Shown here piece by piece: positions 41,670 through 53,508 of a stretch of DNA of 64,000 bases. The translations under genes and the position numbers were made by a program. The stretch's first letter is position 1. The number at the start of each line of letters is the position of its first letter. The DNA comes from Anaeromyxobacter soli (GTDB lineage: Bacteria; Myxococcota; Myxococcia; Myxococcales; Anaeromyxobacteraceae). A model generated the notes under the pieces. It was not told the DNA's origin, did no database searches, and was given only the letters and a program-made list of their open reading frames with translations. Where the stretch lies: NCBI RefSeq assembly GCF_022808855.1, contig NZ_JAKZLF010000009.1, positions 66,195 through 130,194 on the forward strand, written 5' to 3'.

Positions 41670-42914
41670 TCACTGCGACGCAGGCGGGAAGAGCGTGGGG
41701 TGCTGCGCGAGCACGGTCCGGCGCAGGCGCGGGAGCGCGAGGTGAAACACGGCGCTCGCGCAGATCACCACCGCCGCTCCGGCGCCGATGGTGCGCGGGG
41801 CGCCGAAGCGGCTCGCGGCGAAGCCGGCGGCGAGGGAGCCGAACGGCGTCACGCCCACGAACAGGGTCGAGAAGAGCCCCATCACCCGCCCCCGCATGTC
41901 GACCGGCGCGAGCCCCTGCAAGAGCGTCATCGTGCCGGCCATCTGGGTGATGAACCCGAACCCGGCCACGACGAGCGAGGCGCCGGCGACGACCGGGTGG
42001 CGGGAGAAGGAGAGCGCGAGGAGGCCCGCGCCGAGGAGGGTCGTGCCGAGCGCCACGCGGCGGCCCAGGCCGGCGAGCCCCTTGCGCAGGAGGAGGCCGA
42101 CCGCGCCGACGAGCGCGCCGGCGCCGGCGCTGCCGAGCAGGAGCCCATACAGCCCCGCCCCGCCGTGGAGCACCTCCGCCGAGACCACCGGCAGGAGCGC
42201 CTGGTAGGGCATGGCGAAGAAGCTCGAGACGGCGAGGAGCGCGAGCAGCGCCCGCACGTGGCCGGTTCGCCCAGCGTAGGCGAGCCCCTCGAGCAGGTGG
42301 GCGCGACGGCCCCCCTCCACCGTCGGCTGCGGCGGCGGATGCATCTTCACGAGCGCGTAGTAGGTGCCGGCGAAGGAGAGCGCGTTGAGCGCGAAGCAAA
42401 AGCCCTCCCCCACCGCGGCGACGAGGGCGCCCGCGAGCGCCGGGCCCACGATGCGCGCCGAGTTCACGATCGAGGAGTTGAGCGCGATGGCGTTCGGCGC
42501 GTCGCTGCCGGCGATGTCGGCGAGGAGCGCCTGGCGGGCCGGGATCTCGAAGGCGTAGGTGAGCCCCAGCATCCCGGCGAGCACCACCACGTGCCAGGGC
42601 CGGACGACGCCCGCGAGGGTGAGCGCGGCGAGCAGCACCGCCTGGAAGATCGCGTTCGTCTGGGTGAGGAGGACGATGCGCCGGCGGGGGTGGCGATCGG
42701 CGATCGAGCCCGCCCAGATGCCGAACAGGAAGACGGGCACCTGGCCGAGGAAGTTCACGACGCCGAGGAGCTCGGAGGAGCGCGTGAGCCGCCACACGAG
42801 CCACGACTGCGCGACGCCCTGCATCCAGGTGCCGGCGAGCGAGACGCTCTGCCCGGCGAAGAAGAGCCGCAGGTCGCGCTTGCGAAGGGAGCGGAGGGCG
42901 TCGGGCCAGCGCAT
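41670..42914 (-). CDS. MFS transporter (MFS_3/EntS-like)
   Basis: Inner-membrane exporter of 414 aa with about 12 helices. The N-terminal segment LRKRDLRLFFAGQSVSLAGTWMQGVAQSWLV and the loop AGSIADRHPRRRIVL are typical of the MFS_3 group that includes enterobactin exporter EntS. No siderophore gene is nearby, so the substrate is unknown. It is 40 bp upstream of the DHA2-like gene and 75 bp downstream of kup on the same strand. Confidence 0.9.
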   Translation of the reverse strand: MRWPDALRSLRKRDLRLFFAGQSVSLAGTWMQGVAQSWLVWRLTRSSELLGVVNFLGQVPVFLFGIWAGSIADRHPRRRIVLLTQTNAIFQAVLLAALTLAGVVRPWHVVVLAGMLGLTYAFEIPARQALLADIAGSDAPNAIALNSSIVNSARIVGPALAGALVAAVGEGFCFALNALSFAGTYYALVKMHPPPQPTVEGGRRAHLLEGLAYAGRTGHVRALLALLAVSSFFAMPYQALLPVVSAEVLHGGAGLYGLLLGSAGAGALVGAVGLLLRKGLAGLGRRVALGTTLLGAGLLALSFSRHPVVAGASLVVAGFGFITQMAGTMTLLQGLAPVDMRGRVMGLFSTLFVGVTPFGSLAAGFAASRFGAPRTIGAGAAVVICASAVFHLALPRLRRTVLAQHPTLFPPASQ

Positions 42915-42989
42915 CGTCGGGAGCGGGGCGGCGTCGCGGCGTGCTCGGCGAGGCGGCGAGCCGCGTCCGCGCCGACCGGGCCGGGCTCG

Positions 42990-44984
42990 CTAGAGCTGGA
43001 TCTGCGCGCCCATCTCGACCACGCGGTTCGGCGGCAGGCCGAAGAACGCGCTCGCGGTCTGGGCGTTCCGCGCCATGATGATGAAGAGCCGCTTGCGCCA
43101 GCGCGACATCTTGGAGGGTCCCGTCGGCAGGAGCGTCTCGCGGCCGAGGTAGTAGGTCGTCTCCATCGGCTTCAGCTCGATCTTCGGCCCGTCGAGCTTG
43201 CGGCGGGGCAGCGACGCGAACATCGCCGGCACGTCCGGGGTCTCCATGAAGCCGTAGCGGGCGACCACCTGGAAGAAGCCGGAGCCGAGCTCCTTCACGC
43301 TGACGCGCTCGGCGTCGGGGATGGAGGGGATCTCCTCGGTCATGAGGGAGGCGAGCACCACGCGCTCGTGCAGCACCTTGTTGTGCTTCAGGTGGTGCAG
43401 GAGCACGGGCGGGACGGTGCCGGTGTTCCCGGTCATGAACACGGCCGTCCCGGGCACGCGCTGGGGCTTGCGGCGCGCGATGTCCTCGAGGAACACGTCG
43501 AGCGGCAGGCCCGCGCCGCGCATCATCTCCGCGAGCGCCTCGCGGCCGCGCTTCCAGGTGGACAGCAGCGTGAACACGAACGCGGCGGCGGCGAGCGGGA
43601 ACCACCCGCCCTCCTCGACCTTGATGATGTTCGCCCCGAGGAAGGACACGTCCACGAACAGGAAGAGGAGCGTGACGGGCCAGGCGCGCCAGCGCGGCCA
43701 GCGCCACAGATCGCGCGCGACCCTGTGGAAGAGCAGCGTCGTGATCGCCATCGTGCCCGTCACCGCGATGCCGTACGCGGCCGCCAGGTTCGAGGAGGTC
43801 TTGAACCCGAGCACGAGGGCGATGGTCGCCATGCCGAGGAGCGCGTTCACCTCCGGCACGTAGATCTGGCCGATCTCGGTCGAGGAGGTGTGCCGGATGG
43901 TCACGCGCGGCGAGTAGCCGAGCTGGACCGCCTGGCGCGTCAGCGAGAACGCGCCGGAGATGAGGGCCTGCGACGCGACGATCGCGGCCGCGGTGGCGAT
44001 CGCGATCATCGGGTAGAGCGCCCACTCGGGCACGAGCAGGAAGAACGGGTTCCGCGCCGCCTCCGGATCGTGGAGGAGGATCGCCCCCTGCCCCATGTAG
44101 TTGAGGAGCAGGGCGGGCATCGCCACGAGGAGCCACGCGAAGCGGATCGGGCGCTTCCCGAAGTGGCCCATGTCCGCGTAGAGCGCCTCGCCGCCCGTGA
44201 TGACGAGGACCACGCCGCCGAGGACGAGGAACCCCTGCCAGCCGTTCCGGGCGAAGAAGCCGATCGCGTGCGTCGGCAGCACCGCCTGCAGGATCGAGGC
44301 GTCGAAGAGGATCCCGCGCACGCCCAGGATGGCGATGCAGGCGAACCACACGAGCATCACCGGGCCGAACACCGCGCCGACCACCGCCGTGCCGCGCCGC
44401 TGGATGAAGAACAGGAGCGCGAGGATGCCGACGGTGACGGGCACGACCCAGTGCGCGAGCGCCGGCGCGGCGACCGTGAGGCCCTCGACGGCGCCGAGGA
44501 CGGAGATGGCCGGCGTGATGACGCCGTCGCCGTAGAGGAGCGCCGCGCCGAAGAGCCCGAGGATGAGGAGGAGCTGTCTGCCCCGGCGGCGGGCCTCGTG
44601 GCGGCCGACCAGGGCGAGCAGGGCGAGGATGCCGCCCTCCCCTCGGTTGTCGGCCCGCATCACGAAGGACAGGTACTTGAACGTGACGACGAACGTCATC
44701 GCCCAGAACACGAGCGAGAGGACGCCGAGCACGTTCGCCGCGCTCGGGGCGACGCCGTGGTGCCCGGTGAAGCACTCCTTCAGCGAGTAGAGCGGGCTCG
44801 TGCCGATGTCGCCGTAGACGACGCCGAGGGCGCCGAGCGCGAGCTTCGCGAGCGCGGCGCCTCTCGCGGGCGCGCGATGCCCGTGGGCAGGTGCCAGCGT
44901 GGCGACGACGGCCGCCTCGGCGGCGGCCGGGGTGGCGCTGCGGGAGGTTTCAGGACCGGCGCGCGGTGAGCGGGTTTCTGACAT
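42990..44984 (-). CDS. kup: Kup-family potassium uptake protein
   Basis: Low-affinity proton-coupled K+ importer, 664 aa. After a poorly conserved N-terminal stretch the family signature GALGVVYGDIGTSPLYSLKE appears at about residue 52, followed by about 12 helices, the RADNRGEGGILALLAL loop and the long cytosolic C-terminal domain (about 480-664) ending in NRVVEMGAQIQL, as in Kup/TrkD. It is monocistronic or leads the two MFS genes downstream. Confidence 0.96.
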   Translation of the reverse strand: MSETRSPRAGPETSRSATPAAAEAAVVATLAPAHGHRAPARGAALAKLALGALGVVYGDIGTSPLYSLKECFTGHHGVAPSAANVLGVLSLVFWAMTFVVTFKYLSFVMRADNRGEGGILALLALVGRHEARRRGRQLLLILGLFGAALLYGDGVITPAISVLGAVEGLTVAAPALAHWVVPVTVGILALLFFIQRRGTAVVGAVFGPVMLVWFACIAILGVRGILFDASILQAVLPTHAIGFFARNGWQGFLVLGGVVLVITGGEALYADMGHFGKRPIRFAWLLVAMPALLLNYMGQGAILLHDPEAARNPFFLLVPEWALYPMIAIATAAAIVASQALISGAFSLTRQAVQLGYSPRVTIRHTSSTEIGQIYVPEVNALLGMATIALVLGFKTSSNLAAAYGIAVTGTMAITTLLFHRVARDLWRWPRWRAWPVTLLFLFVDVSFLGANIIKVEEGGWFPLAAAAFVFTLLSTWKRGREALAEMMRGAGLPLDVFLEDIARRKPQRVPGTAVFMTGNTGTVPPVLLHHLKHNKVLHERVVLASLMTEEIPSIPDAERVSVKELGSGFFQVVARYGFMETPDVPAMFASLPRRKLDGPKIELKPMETTYYLGRETLLPTGPSKMSRWRKRLFIIMARNAQTASAFFGLPPNRVVEMGAQIQL

Positions 44985-45261
44985 CGAGGGCCCAGCGAGG
45001 GCGGCGGGAGGTAAACATGTCGGGCCCCGGCCGTCGAGAGGCTAACCCGCGATCGGGCCAGATCTCCGGGATCTCTGCTGATTCAAGCTGTGGACGCCGC
45101 CCGGCCGATGACGGCACCCGGACCCTGGGTACGCTACGCCGCGCCAGAGAAGGCGGCGGCTCCCCCGCCGGCGTGGACCCCGCCGTGGCCGGAGGGCGAG
45201 GTGTGGAAGGGTACGCCGACCGGCTGCGCCCCCGGCCGGTTGCGAGTATGTTCCGCCCCCC

Positions 45262-46659
45262 GTGACGCCCGCCGTAAGCCCGCTCCGCGCGGAGGTCTCC
45301 GCGCTCGTTCGACTCGCCGTCCCGCTCGCGATCGCCCAGGGCGGACAGGCGCTCATGGGCGTCGTGGACACCGCGGTCGTGGGGCGGGCGGGCCCCCTGC
45401 CCCTCGCCGGTGTCGGCCTGGGCAACGTGCTGTTCATGGCGCTGTCCGTGCTGGGGATGGGGGTCATGCAGGGCCTCGATCCCCTCATCGCGCAGGCGCT
45501 CGGCGCGGGGGACGACGCCCGCGCGCGCCGCCTCCTCTGGCAGGGGACCTGGCTCGCCCTCGCCCTCTCCGCGGCCCTCGCCGTCCCGTTCCTGCTCGCG
45601 CCTGCGGCGCTCGAGCCGCTCGGGATCGACGCGGACGTCGCGCGAGAGGGGGGGCGCTACCTCGTGTGGCGGCTGCCGGGGCTGCCGTTCTTCCTGCTCT
45701 ACTTCTCGGGCCGCGCCTACCTCCAGGCGCACGGCGTGGTCCGGCCGATGGTCGTCGCGACGGTGCTCGCGAACCTCCTCAACGTCCCCGCCGACGTGCT
45801 CCTCGTGTTCGGCGGCGCAGGGCTCCCCGCCGTGGCCGGCCCGCTCCGCGCCATCCCGCCGCTCGGCGCCGCGGGGGCGGCGATCGCGACGAGCCTCTGC
45901 GCGGTCGCCCAGGCCGCCCTGCTCGCGCTCGCCGTTCGCGGCGTGCCGCGGCCGCCGGGGCGCGTCGCCCGCGCGCCGGACGGCCCCGCGCTCCGGGCGG
46001 CCCTCGCGGTCGGGCTCCCCGTCGGCCTGCACATGGGCGCGGAGGTCGGCATCTTCGCGCTCGTCGGCTTCCTCGCCGGCCGGTTCGGCGCGCTCCCGCT
46101 CGCGGCGCACCAGCTCGCCATCTCCATCGCGAGCCTCACGTTCACCGTCGCGATCGGCTTCGGCAACGCCGGCTCCGTGCGCGTGGGCTGGGCGGTGGGC
46201 CGTCGCGATCGCGCGGGCGCGCGCCGGGCGGGCCTCGCCGCGTTCGGCTCGGGGGCCGCGTTCATGTCGCTCTCCGGGCTCGTCTTCTTCCTCTTCCCCG
46301 GGCCCATCGCTCGGGCGATGACCGACGACCCCGCGCTCGTCGCGGCCGCGGTGCCGCTGTTGCGCATCGCCGCGCTGTTCCAGCTCTCCGACGGCATCCA
46401 GGGCGTCGGCGCCGGCGTGCTGCGCGGCGCGGGCGAGACCCGCTTCGCGTTCGCCGCGAACCTGGTCGGCCACTGGGCGCTCGGCTTCCCCGCGACCGTG
46501 CTGCTCGGGTTCACCCTCGGGCTGGGCGTCACCGGGCTGTGGTGGGGCTTCGTCCTCGGGCTCACCGCCGTGGCGGTGGGCCTCTACGCGCGCTTCCTCC
46601 GCGTCTCCGCGCGCGAGATCGTGCCCCTCGCCGACCGGGCGGCCGTCGAGGCGGGCTGA
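45262..46659 (+). CDS. MATE-family efflux transporter (DinF/NorM-like)
   Basis: Inner-membrane cation-coupled exporter of 465 aa with about 12 helices and internal twofold repeats. The first helix block VRLAVPLAIAQGGQALMGVVDTAVVGR and the LFMALSVLGMGVMQGLDPLIAQALGAG stretch are typical of MatE domains. GTG 45262 is the start; no strong ribosome site. The 277 bp upstream, divergent from kup, show no element I can name. Substrate unknown. Confidence 0.93.
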   Translation: MTPAVSPLRAEVSALVRLAVPLAIAQGGQALMGVVDTAVVGRAGPLPLAGVGLGNVLFMALSVLGMGVMQGLDPLIAQALGAGDDARARRLLWQGTWLALALSAALAVPFLLAPAALEPLGIDADVAREGGRYLVWRLPGLPFFLLYFSGRAYLQAHGVVRPMVVATVLANLLNVPADVLLVFGGAGLPAVAGPLRAIPPLGAAGAAIATSLCAVAQAALLALAVRGVPRPPGRVARAPDGPALRAALAVGLPVGLHMGAEVGIFALVGFLAGRFGALPLAAHQLAISIASLTFTVAIGFGNAGSVRVGWAVGRRDRAGARRAGLAAFGSGAAFMSLSGLVFFLFPGPIARAMTDDPALVAAAVPLLRIAALFQLSDGIQGVGAGVLRGAGETRFAFAANLVGHWALGFPATVLLGFTLGLGVTGLWWGFVLGLTAVAVGLYARFLRVSAREIVPLADRAAVEAG

Positions 46660-46707
46660 CCCGCGCGGACCCGGCGCCGGCGCGTGCGGAGGCTAAGCTC
46701 CCCCGGG

Positions 46708-47142
46708 ATGCGCCTCTCGCTGCCGCAGCCGTACGAGGACCTCGGCCACACGGCCGACGTGGGGGTGCGCACCCGCGGCGCCACGGCGGAGGAGGCGCTC
46801 GCGCGGCTCGTCCTCGCGTTCGCGGCGCTCGCGGCGGGCGGCGCCGCCGTCGCGGCCGAGCGGGAGGAGCGCGTCGCGGTGGAGGGTGGGCCGGGCCTCG
46901 CGGGCAGCGCCGTGGCGCTGCTGCGCGAGCTCCTGTACCGGCTGGCGACCGAGGCGCTCGTCCCGGCGGCCTGCGAGGTGCTGCGGGTGGACGCGGCGGG
47001 GACGGAGGCGGTCGTCGCCTTCGGCCGGCGCGATCCGGTGCTGCACGCGGAGGGCGCGGATCTGAAGGCGGTCACCTGGCACGCGGCGCGGCTCGAGCGC
47101 GAGGGTGCGGGGTGGGTGGCGCAGGCGGTCTTCGATATATGA
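46708..47142 (+). CDS. Archease
   Basis: Cofactor protein that activates the RNA ligase RtcB, 144 aa. The N-terminal sequence YEDLGHTADVGVRTRGATAEEAL contains the metal-binding Asp-His region of the family, and the C-terminal LKAVTWHAARLEREG...AVFDI matches the conserved end. ATG 46708 is preferred to an upstream start at 46684 by alignment to the family start. It is followed after 208 bp by rtcB on the same strand, the known functional partner. Confidence 0.95.
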   Translation: MRLSLPQPYEDLGHTADVGVRTRGATAEEALARLVLAFAALAAGGAAVAAEREERVAVEGGPGLAGSAVALLRELLYRLATEALVPAACEVLRVDAAGTEAVVAFGRRDPVLHAEGADLKAVTWHAARLEREGAGWVAQAVFDI

Positions 47143-47298
47143 CGGGGGCTGCGCCCCCGCCCCGCCGACGGCTGGCCGCCGTCGTCGGGGCCCCACCCCT
47201 GCTCGGCGGGGCCCGTGAACGGTCGCGCCCGCTTCGCGGGTTCGCGACCGTTCCCCGCCGGGAGGGACTGCGTCCCTCCCCGTCGCTTCGCGACGGGG
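47143..47298 (+). repeat. Array of consecutive hairpins between archease and rtcB
   Basis: At least five strong hairpins follow one another: 47143-47159 (7-bp stem, TGC loop); 47166-47184 (7 bp, 5-nt loop); 47217-47253 (11 bp plus 5 bp with a two-base bulge, TTC loop); 47260-47280 (9 bp, TGC loop); 47278-47298 (9 bp, TTC loop, sharing 3 bases with the previous one). A weaker one lies near 47187-47215. Repeated TGC and TTC triloops suggest a related set. It could be REP-like DNA, an mRNA leader structure or a processing/substrate site; no known RNA family is recognised. Confidence 0.75.
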
Positions 47299-47350
47299 CC
47301 CCTCCCTGGGGACCATCGCGAACCTCGAACTCTCGTCTGGCGAGGAACGA

Positions 47351-48790
47351 ATGAAGCTCCGGCGCATCGAGGGCGACCTGTGGGAGATCCCGCGCGAAGG
47401 GCGCATGCGCGTGCCGGGCCGGGTCTACAGCGTCGGGCCGCCGGCGCCGGACGACCCCGCGCTCCAGCAGGTCGCGAACGTCGCGCACCTGCCCGGCATC
47501 CTCCGCTTCTCGCTGGCGATGCCGGACATCCACTGGGGATACGGGTTCCCCATCGGCGGCGTGGCGGCGATGGACGCCGAGCACGGCGCCGTGTCGCCGG
47601 GCGGCGTGGGCTACGACATCAACTGCGGCGTGCGGGTCCTCACCACCGCCCTCGAGGCGGAGGACGTCCGCCCGCGGCTGCACGCGGTCACCGCCCAGCT
47701 CTACCGCGACATCCCCACCGGCGTGGGGGCTAAGAGCGCCATCCCGCGGCTCTCGGACGACGCGCTCGACGAGGTCCTCGCGGGCGGCGCTCGCTGGGCG
47801 GTCCGGCGCGGGTTCGCCGCGGCGAGCGACGACGCCGAGCGCTGCGAGGAGGGCGGCCGGCTCTCCGGCGCCGATCCGTCGGCCGTCAGCGCGCGAGCGC
47901 GGACGCGCGGCGCGGATCAGCTCGGCACGCTCGGGAGCGGGAACCACTTCCTGGAGGTGGACCGGATCGCCGAGGTGTACGACCCGGTGGTCGCCGAGGC
48001 GTTCGGGCTCGTCCCGGGCCGGGTGGCGATCCAGATCCACACCGGCTCGCGCGGCCTCGGCTACCAGGTCTGCGACGAGTTCGTCGCCGAGATCGCCGCG
48101 CGGCGCGGCGAGTTCGGGGAGGACTACGCGACCCTCCCCGATCCGCAGCTCGCCGCCGCGCCGATCGCGAGCGCGCTCGGCCAGCGCTACCTCGGCGCGA
48201 TGCAGGCCGCCGCGAACTTCGCCTGGGCGAACCGCCAGGTGATGACCGGCCTCGCCGTGCGCGCGCTCCTCCACGCCCTCGCGATCTCGGAGCGCGAGCT
48301 CGGCGCCCGCGTCCTCTACGACGTCTGCCACAACGTCGCGAAGCTCGAGGAGCACGCGGTCGACGGGGTCGTCCGGCGGGTCCTCGTGCACCGCAAGGGG
48401 GCGACGCGCTGCTTCGGGCCCGGCGATCCCCGCGTGCCGGCGCCCTACCGCGCCGCCGGCCAGCCGGTGCTCATCCCGGGCGACATGGGCCGCTACTCCT
48501 ACGTCCTCGCGGGGACCGCGCGGGCGATGGCCGACACCTTCGGCAGCTCGTGCCACGGCGCAGGCCGGCTCATGTCGCGCGGGGAGGCGCTCCGGCGCGG
48601 GCGCGGGCGCTCCATCGCGCGCGAGCTCGCCGCGCGGGGCATCGAGGTCATCGCGCGCGGGAAGAAGACCCTCGCCGAGGAGATGAGCGAGGCCTACAAG
48701 GACGTGGCGCAGGTCGTGGCGGTCATGGACGGCGCGGGGATCTCGCGCCTCGTCGCCCGGCTCGAGCCGATGGGTGTGATCAAGGGCTGA
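47351..48790 (+). CDS. rtcB: RNA-splicing ligase RtcB
   Basis: GTP-dependent ligase joining 2',3'-cyclic phosphate or 3'-phosphate and 5'-hydroxyl RNA ends, 479 aa, cytosolic. Metal ligands are in YDINCGVR (Asp89, Cys92) and the GSGNHFLEV block, and the guanylylated histidine is in SSCHGAGR (His402). The GGVAAMD and PIGG segments are also conserved. The archease gene lies upstream on the same strand, but the two are separated by a hairpin-rich leader, which may control rtcB separately. Likely role: repair of cleaved tRNA or other RNA under stress. Confidence 0.97.
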   Translation: MKLRRIEGDLWEIPREGRMRVPGRVYSVGPPAPDDPALQQVANVAHLPGILRFSLAMPDIHWGYGFPIGGVAAMDAEHGAVSPGGVGYDINCGVRVLTTALEAEDVRPRLHAVTAQLYRDIPTGVGAKSAIPRLSDDALDEVLAGGARWAVRRGFAAASDDAERCEEGGRLSGADPSAVSARARTRGADQLGTLGSGNHFLEVDRIAEVYDPVVAEAFGLVPGRVAIQIHTGSRGLGYQVCDEFVAEIAARRGEFGEDYATLPDPQLAAAPIASALGQRYLGAMQAAANFAWANRQVMTGLAVRALLHALAISERELGARVLYDVCHNVAKLEEHAVDGVVRRVLVHRKGATRCFGPGDPRVPAPYRAAGQPVLIPGDMGRYSYVLAGTARAMADTFGSSCHGAGRLMSRGEALRRGRGRSIARELAARGIEVIARGKKTLAEEMSEAYKDVAQVVAVMDGAGISRLVARLEPMGVIKG

Positions 48791-48894
48791 GCGCCCGCTC
48801 GGGGCGACCGGGGGCGCCGCGAGACGTCGGGCGGGGCCGCGTGGGCCTTCCGCGGGTCCCTTCCCGCGCCCGTTCGGCGCCGTAGCTTGTTCTC

Positions 48895-49119
48895 ATGGAC
48901 GTGGACGTCCCACGCGCGCGGCTCGTGGTCCTGCCCGGTGGGCGGCGAGGCGGCGATGCGCCCGCGGAGGGCCGCCTCCCCCGGGAGGCGCTGCGCGTCA
49001 TCCCGGGCGGGTCCGCGGGCGATCTGCAGGCCGCCATCGAGGAGACCGTGCAGGCGGCCCGGCGCATGCGCGCGGAGATCGAGGCCCGGATCGCCAAGTC
49101 CCTCGAAGACCTCTTCTGA
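48895..49119 (+). CDS. Small hypothetical protein
   Basis: Unrecognised 74-aa protein. The N-terminal half is Gly/Arg-rich; residues about 40-74 form an amphipathic helix (DLQAAIEETVQAARRMRAEIEARIAKSLEDLF) that could be a coiled coil. It fits neatly between rtcB and the DUF255-type gene on the same strand, which supports coding, but the ATG lacks a clear ribosome site. Confidence 0.5.
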   Translation: MDVDVPRARLVVLPGGRRGGDAPAEGRLPREALRVIPGGSAGDLQAAIEETVQAARRMRAEIEARIAKSLEDLF

Positions 49120-49173
49120 GGGTCCCTGGCGGGTCACCATGAGCGGGCGCCCGCCCCCCGTTAAGCACCGTCC

Positions 49174-51351
<2,178 letters not shown>

Positions 51352-51416
51352 GGCCGCAGGCCCGTCCTCGCCGCCGCTGGCGCGCGGCGGGCGCCCGGCC
51401 TTACCATGCGCGCCTC

Positions 51417-52466
51417 ATGATCACCCCCCCGCACGAGCGGCGCCACTTCGCGAGCGACAACTACGCCGGCATCTGCCCGGAGGCCTGGGCGGCCATGGCG
51501 GAGGCGAACGCCGGCCACGCGCCGGGGTACGGCGACGACCGCTACACCGCGCGAGCGGCCGACCTCCTCCGCGAGACGTTCGAGACCGACTGCGAGGTGT
51601 TCTTCGTCTTCAACGGCACCTCCGCCAACTCGCTCGCCCTCGCGTCCCTCTGCCAGTCCTACCACTCGATCCTCTGCCACGAGGCCGCCCACGTCGAGAC
51701 CGACGAGTGCGGCGCGCCCGAGTTCTTCTCGAACGGCACGAAGGTGCTCACCCTCCCCGGCGCGGACGGCCGGATCGACCCCGCCGGCATCGACCACATG
51801 GTCGAGAAGCGCAGCGACATCCACTACCCGAAGCCGCGCGTGGTCTCCGTCACGCAGGCGACCGAGCTCGGCACGGTCTACCGGCCGGAGGAGCTCGCGG
51901 CGATCGGCGCGCGCGCGAAGGCGCGCGGGCTGCGCTTCCACATGGACGGGGCCCGCTTCGCGAACGCGGTCGCCTCGCTCGGCGTCGCGCCGAGGGAGCT
52001 CACCTGGAAGGCGGGCGTCGACGTCCTCTGCTTCGGGGGGACGAAGAACGGCATGGCGGTCGGCGAGGCGGTGGTGTTCTTCGATCGCGCCCTCGCTGCG
52101 GAGTTCGACTATCGCTGCAAGCAGGCCGGCCAGCTCGCCTCGAAGATGCGGTTCCTCGCGGCCCCGTGGGTGGGCATGCTCCGCGACGGCGCCTGGCTCC
52201 GCCACGCGCGGCGCGCGAACGAGCAGGCCGCCCGCCTCGAGGCCGGGCTCCGCGCCATCCCGTCGGTCCGGATCCTCCACCCGCGCGAGGCGAACTCCGT
52301 GTTCGCCGCCCTGCCGCCCGGGGCCGCGGACGCGCTCCGCGGGCGCGGCTGGCGCTTCTACGACTTCATCGGCGGCGGCTCCCGCTTCATGTGCGCGTGG
52401 GACGTGACCGACGACGACGTCCGCGCGCTCGTCGGCGACGTCGCGGCGGTGGCGGCGCAGCGGTAG
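51417..52466 (+). CDS. Threonine aldolase family PLP enzyme
   Basis: PLP-dependent low-specificity L-threonine aldolase (beta-eliminating lyase group), 349 aa, cleaving threonine or allo-threonine to glycine and acetaldehyde. Family marks are the start FASDNYAGICPEA, the GTSANSLAL block, the PLP aspartate in FHMDGARFANA (Asp177) and the Schiff-base lysine in FGGTKNGM (Lys210). It lies 65 bp after the DUF255 gene on the same strand and ends 7 bp from the convergent cydB. Confidence 0.94.
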   Translation: MITPPHERRHFASDNYAGICPEAWAAMAEANAGHAPGYGDDRYTARAADLLRETFETDCEVFFVFNGTSANSLALASLCQSYHSILCHEAAHVETDECGAPEFFSNGTKVLTLPGADGRIDPAGIDHMVEKRSDIHYPKPRVVSVTQATELGTVYRPEELAAIGARAKARGLRFHMDGARFANAVASLGVAPRELTWKAGVDVLCFGGTKNGMAVGEAVVFFDRALAAEFDYRCKQAGQLASKMRFLAAPWVGMLRDGAWLRHARRANEQAARLEAGLRAIPSVRILHPREANSVFAALPPGAADALRGRGWRFYDFIGGGSRFMCAWDVTDDDVRALVGDVAAVAAQR

Positions 52467-52473
52467 CCGGCGC

Positions 52474-53508
52474 CTAGCCCTCGCCCCGCGGGCCCGGCGC
52501 GGGCCGCCGGTCCAGGACCGAGAACGGCCGCTCGCCCTTGAACACGCGGAACAGCAGGTACAGGGCCGGGAAGAGGAAGATCGCGCCCGCGGCGAGCGCC
52601 CACAGCACGGCCACCTGCGTCGCGCGCGGCGCGCTCGCCGTCGCCAGCGTGAGGCCCGGGACGACGAGGTACGGGTACTGCGAGGCGCCCCAGCCGAGCA
52701 CGATGAGCGTGACCTGCGCCGCCGCCGCCGCGCGCGCGAGGCGGTAGCGGCGGCGGAACAGCGCGGCGAACGCCGTCACCGCCGCGACCGCGGTGGCAAC
52801 GTGGAGCGGCAGCGAGAAGCCGCGCCGGAGGAGCCCGGCGAACACGAGGGGCGCGTCGTACCAGGACAGGACGCCCGCCAGCGCGGCGGCGAGGAACACG
52901 GCGGCGCCCGCCCCGATGGCGCGGCGCCGGAAGTCCTCCCGCAGCGCGTCCCGCGCCTCGACGGCGAGGTAGGTCGCGGCGAGGAACGCGAAGAGGGCCG
53001 CCGCGAAGAAGCCCACCGCGAGCGGGAACGGCGCGAGCCAGGCGAGCGGATCGACCCCCTCCGGCGGCCCCGCGAGCCGGCCGGAGGCGATGGCGCCGAC
53101 GATCACCCCGAGCACGACCGGCGCGAGCACGGAGGAGGCGGAGAAGACGAGCCCCCAGCGCACCTGGACGCGGTCCTCCGGCGTGTCGTAGGTGCGGAAG
53201 GTGAAGGCCGCCCCGCGGAGCACGATCCCGAACAGGAGCAGCACGAGCGGCACGAAGAGCGTGATCGAGATCGCCGCGAACGCCTTCGGGAAGGCGGTGA
53301 AGAGGAGGACGATGACGAGGATGAGCCAGACGTGGTTCGCCTCCCAGATCGGGCTGATCGCGTGCTCGACGAGCTCGCGCTGCGCCCGCTTGCGCGGGCC
53401 CGTCGCCAGGAGATCCCAGATGCCGCCGCCGAAGTCCGCGCCGCCGAGGAGCGCGTAGAGCACGAGCGCGGCGAGGATCGCGCCGCCGAGGAGATCCGCG
53501 GCTGTCAC
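52474..53508 (-). CDS. cydB: Cytochrome bd quinol oxidase subunit II
   Basis: Integral-membrane subunit of the bd-type terminal oxidase, 344 aa with eight or nine helices. Characteristic blocks are LLGGADFGGGIWDLL, the loop PIWEANHVWLILVIVLLFTAFP and FRTYDTPEDRVQVRWG. GTG 53508 overlaps the stop of cydA in GTGA. Together they oxidise quinol and reduce oxygen with high affinity, useful under microaerobic conditions. Confidence 0.96.
   Translation of the reverse strand: MTAADLLGGAILAALVLYALLGGADFGGGIWDLLATGPRKRAQRELVEHAISPIWEANHVWLILVIVLLFTAFPKAFAAISITLFVPLVLLLFGIVLRGAAFTFRTYDTPEDRVQVRWGLVFSASSVLAPVVLGVIVGAIASGRLAGPPEGVDPLAWLAPFPLAVGFFAAALFAFLAATYLAVEARDALREDFRRRAIGAGAAVFLAAALAGVLSWYDAPLVFAGLLRRGFSLPLHVATAVAAVTAFAALFRRRYRLARAAAAAQVTLIVLGWGASQYPYLVVPGLTLATASAPRATQVAVLWALAAGAIFLFPALYLLFRVFKGERPFSVLDRRPAPGPRGEG

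Noticed and set aside
41433-44969. Plus-strand frame of nearly 1180 codons antisense to the MFS and kup genes.
   Set aside because: Same reason: antisense shadow of well-recognised membrane proteins.
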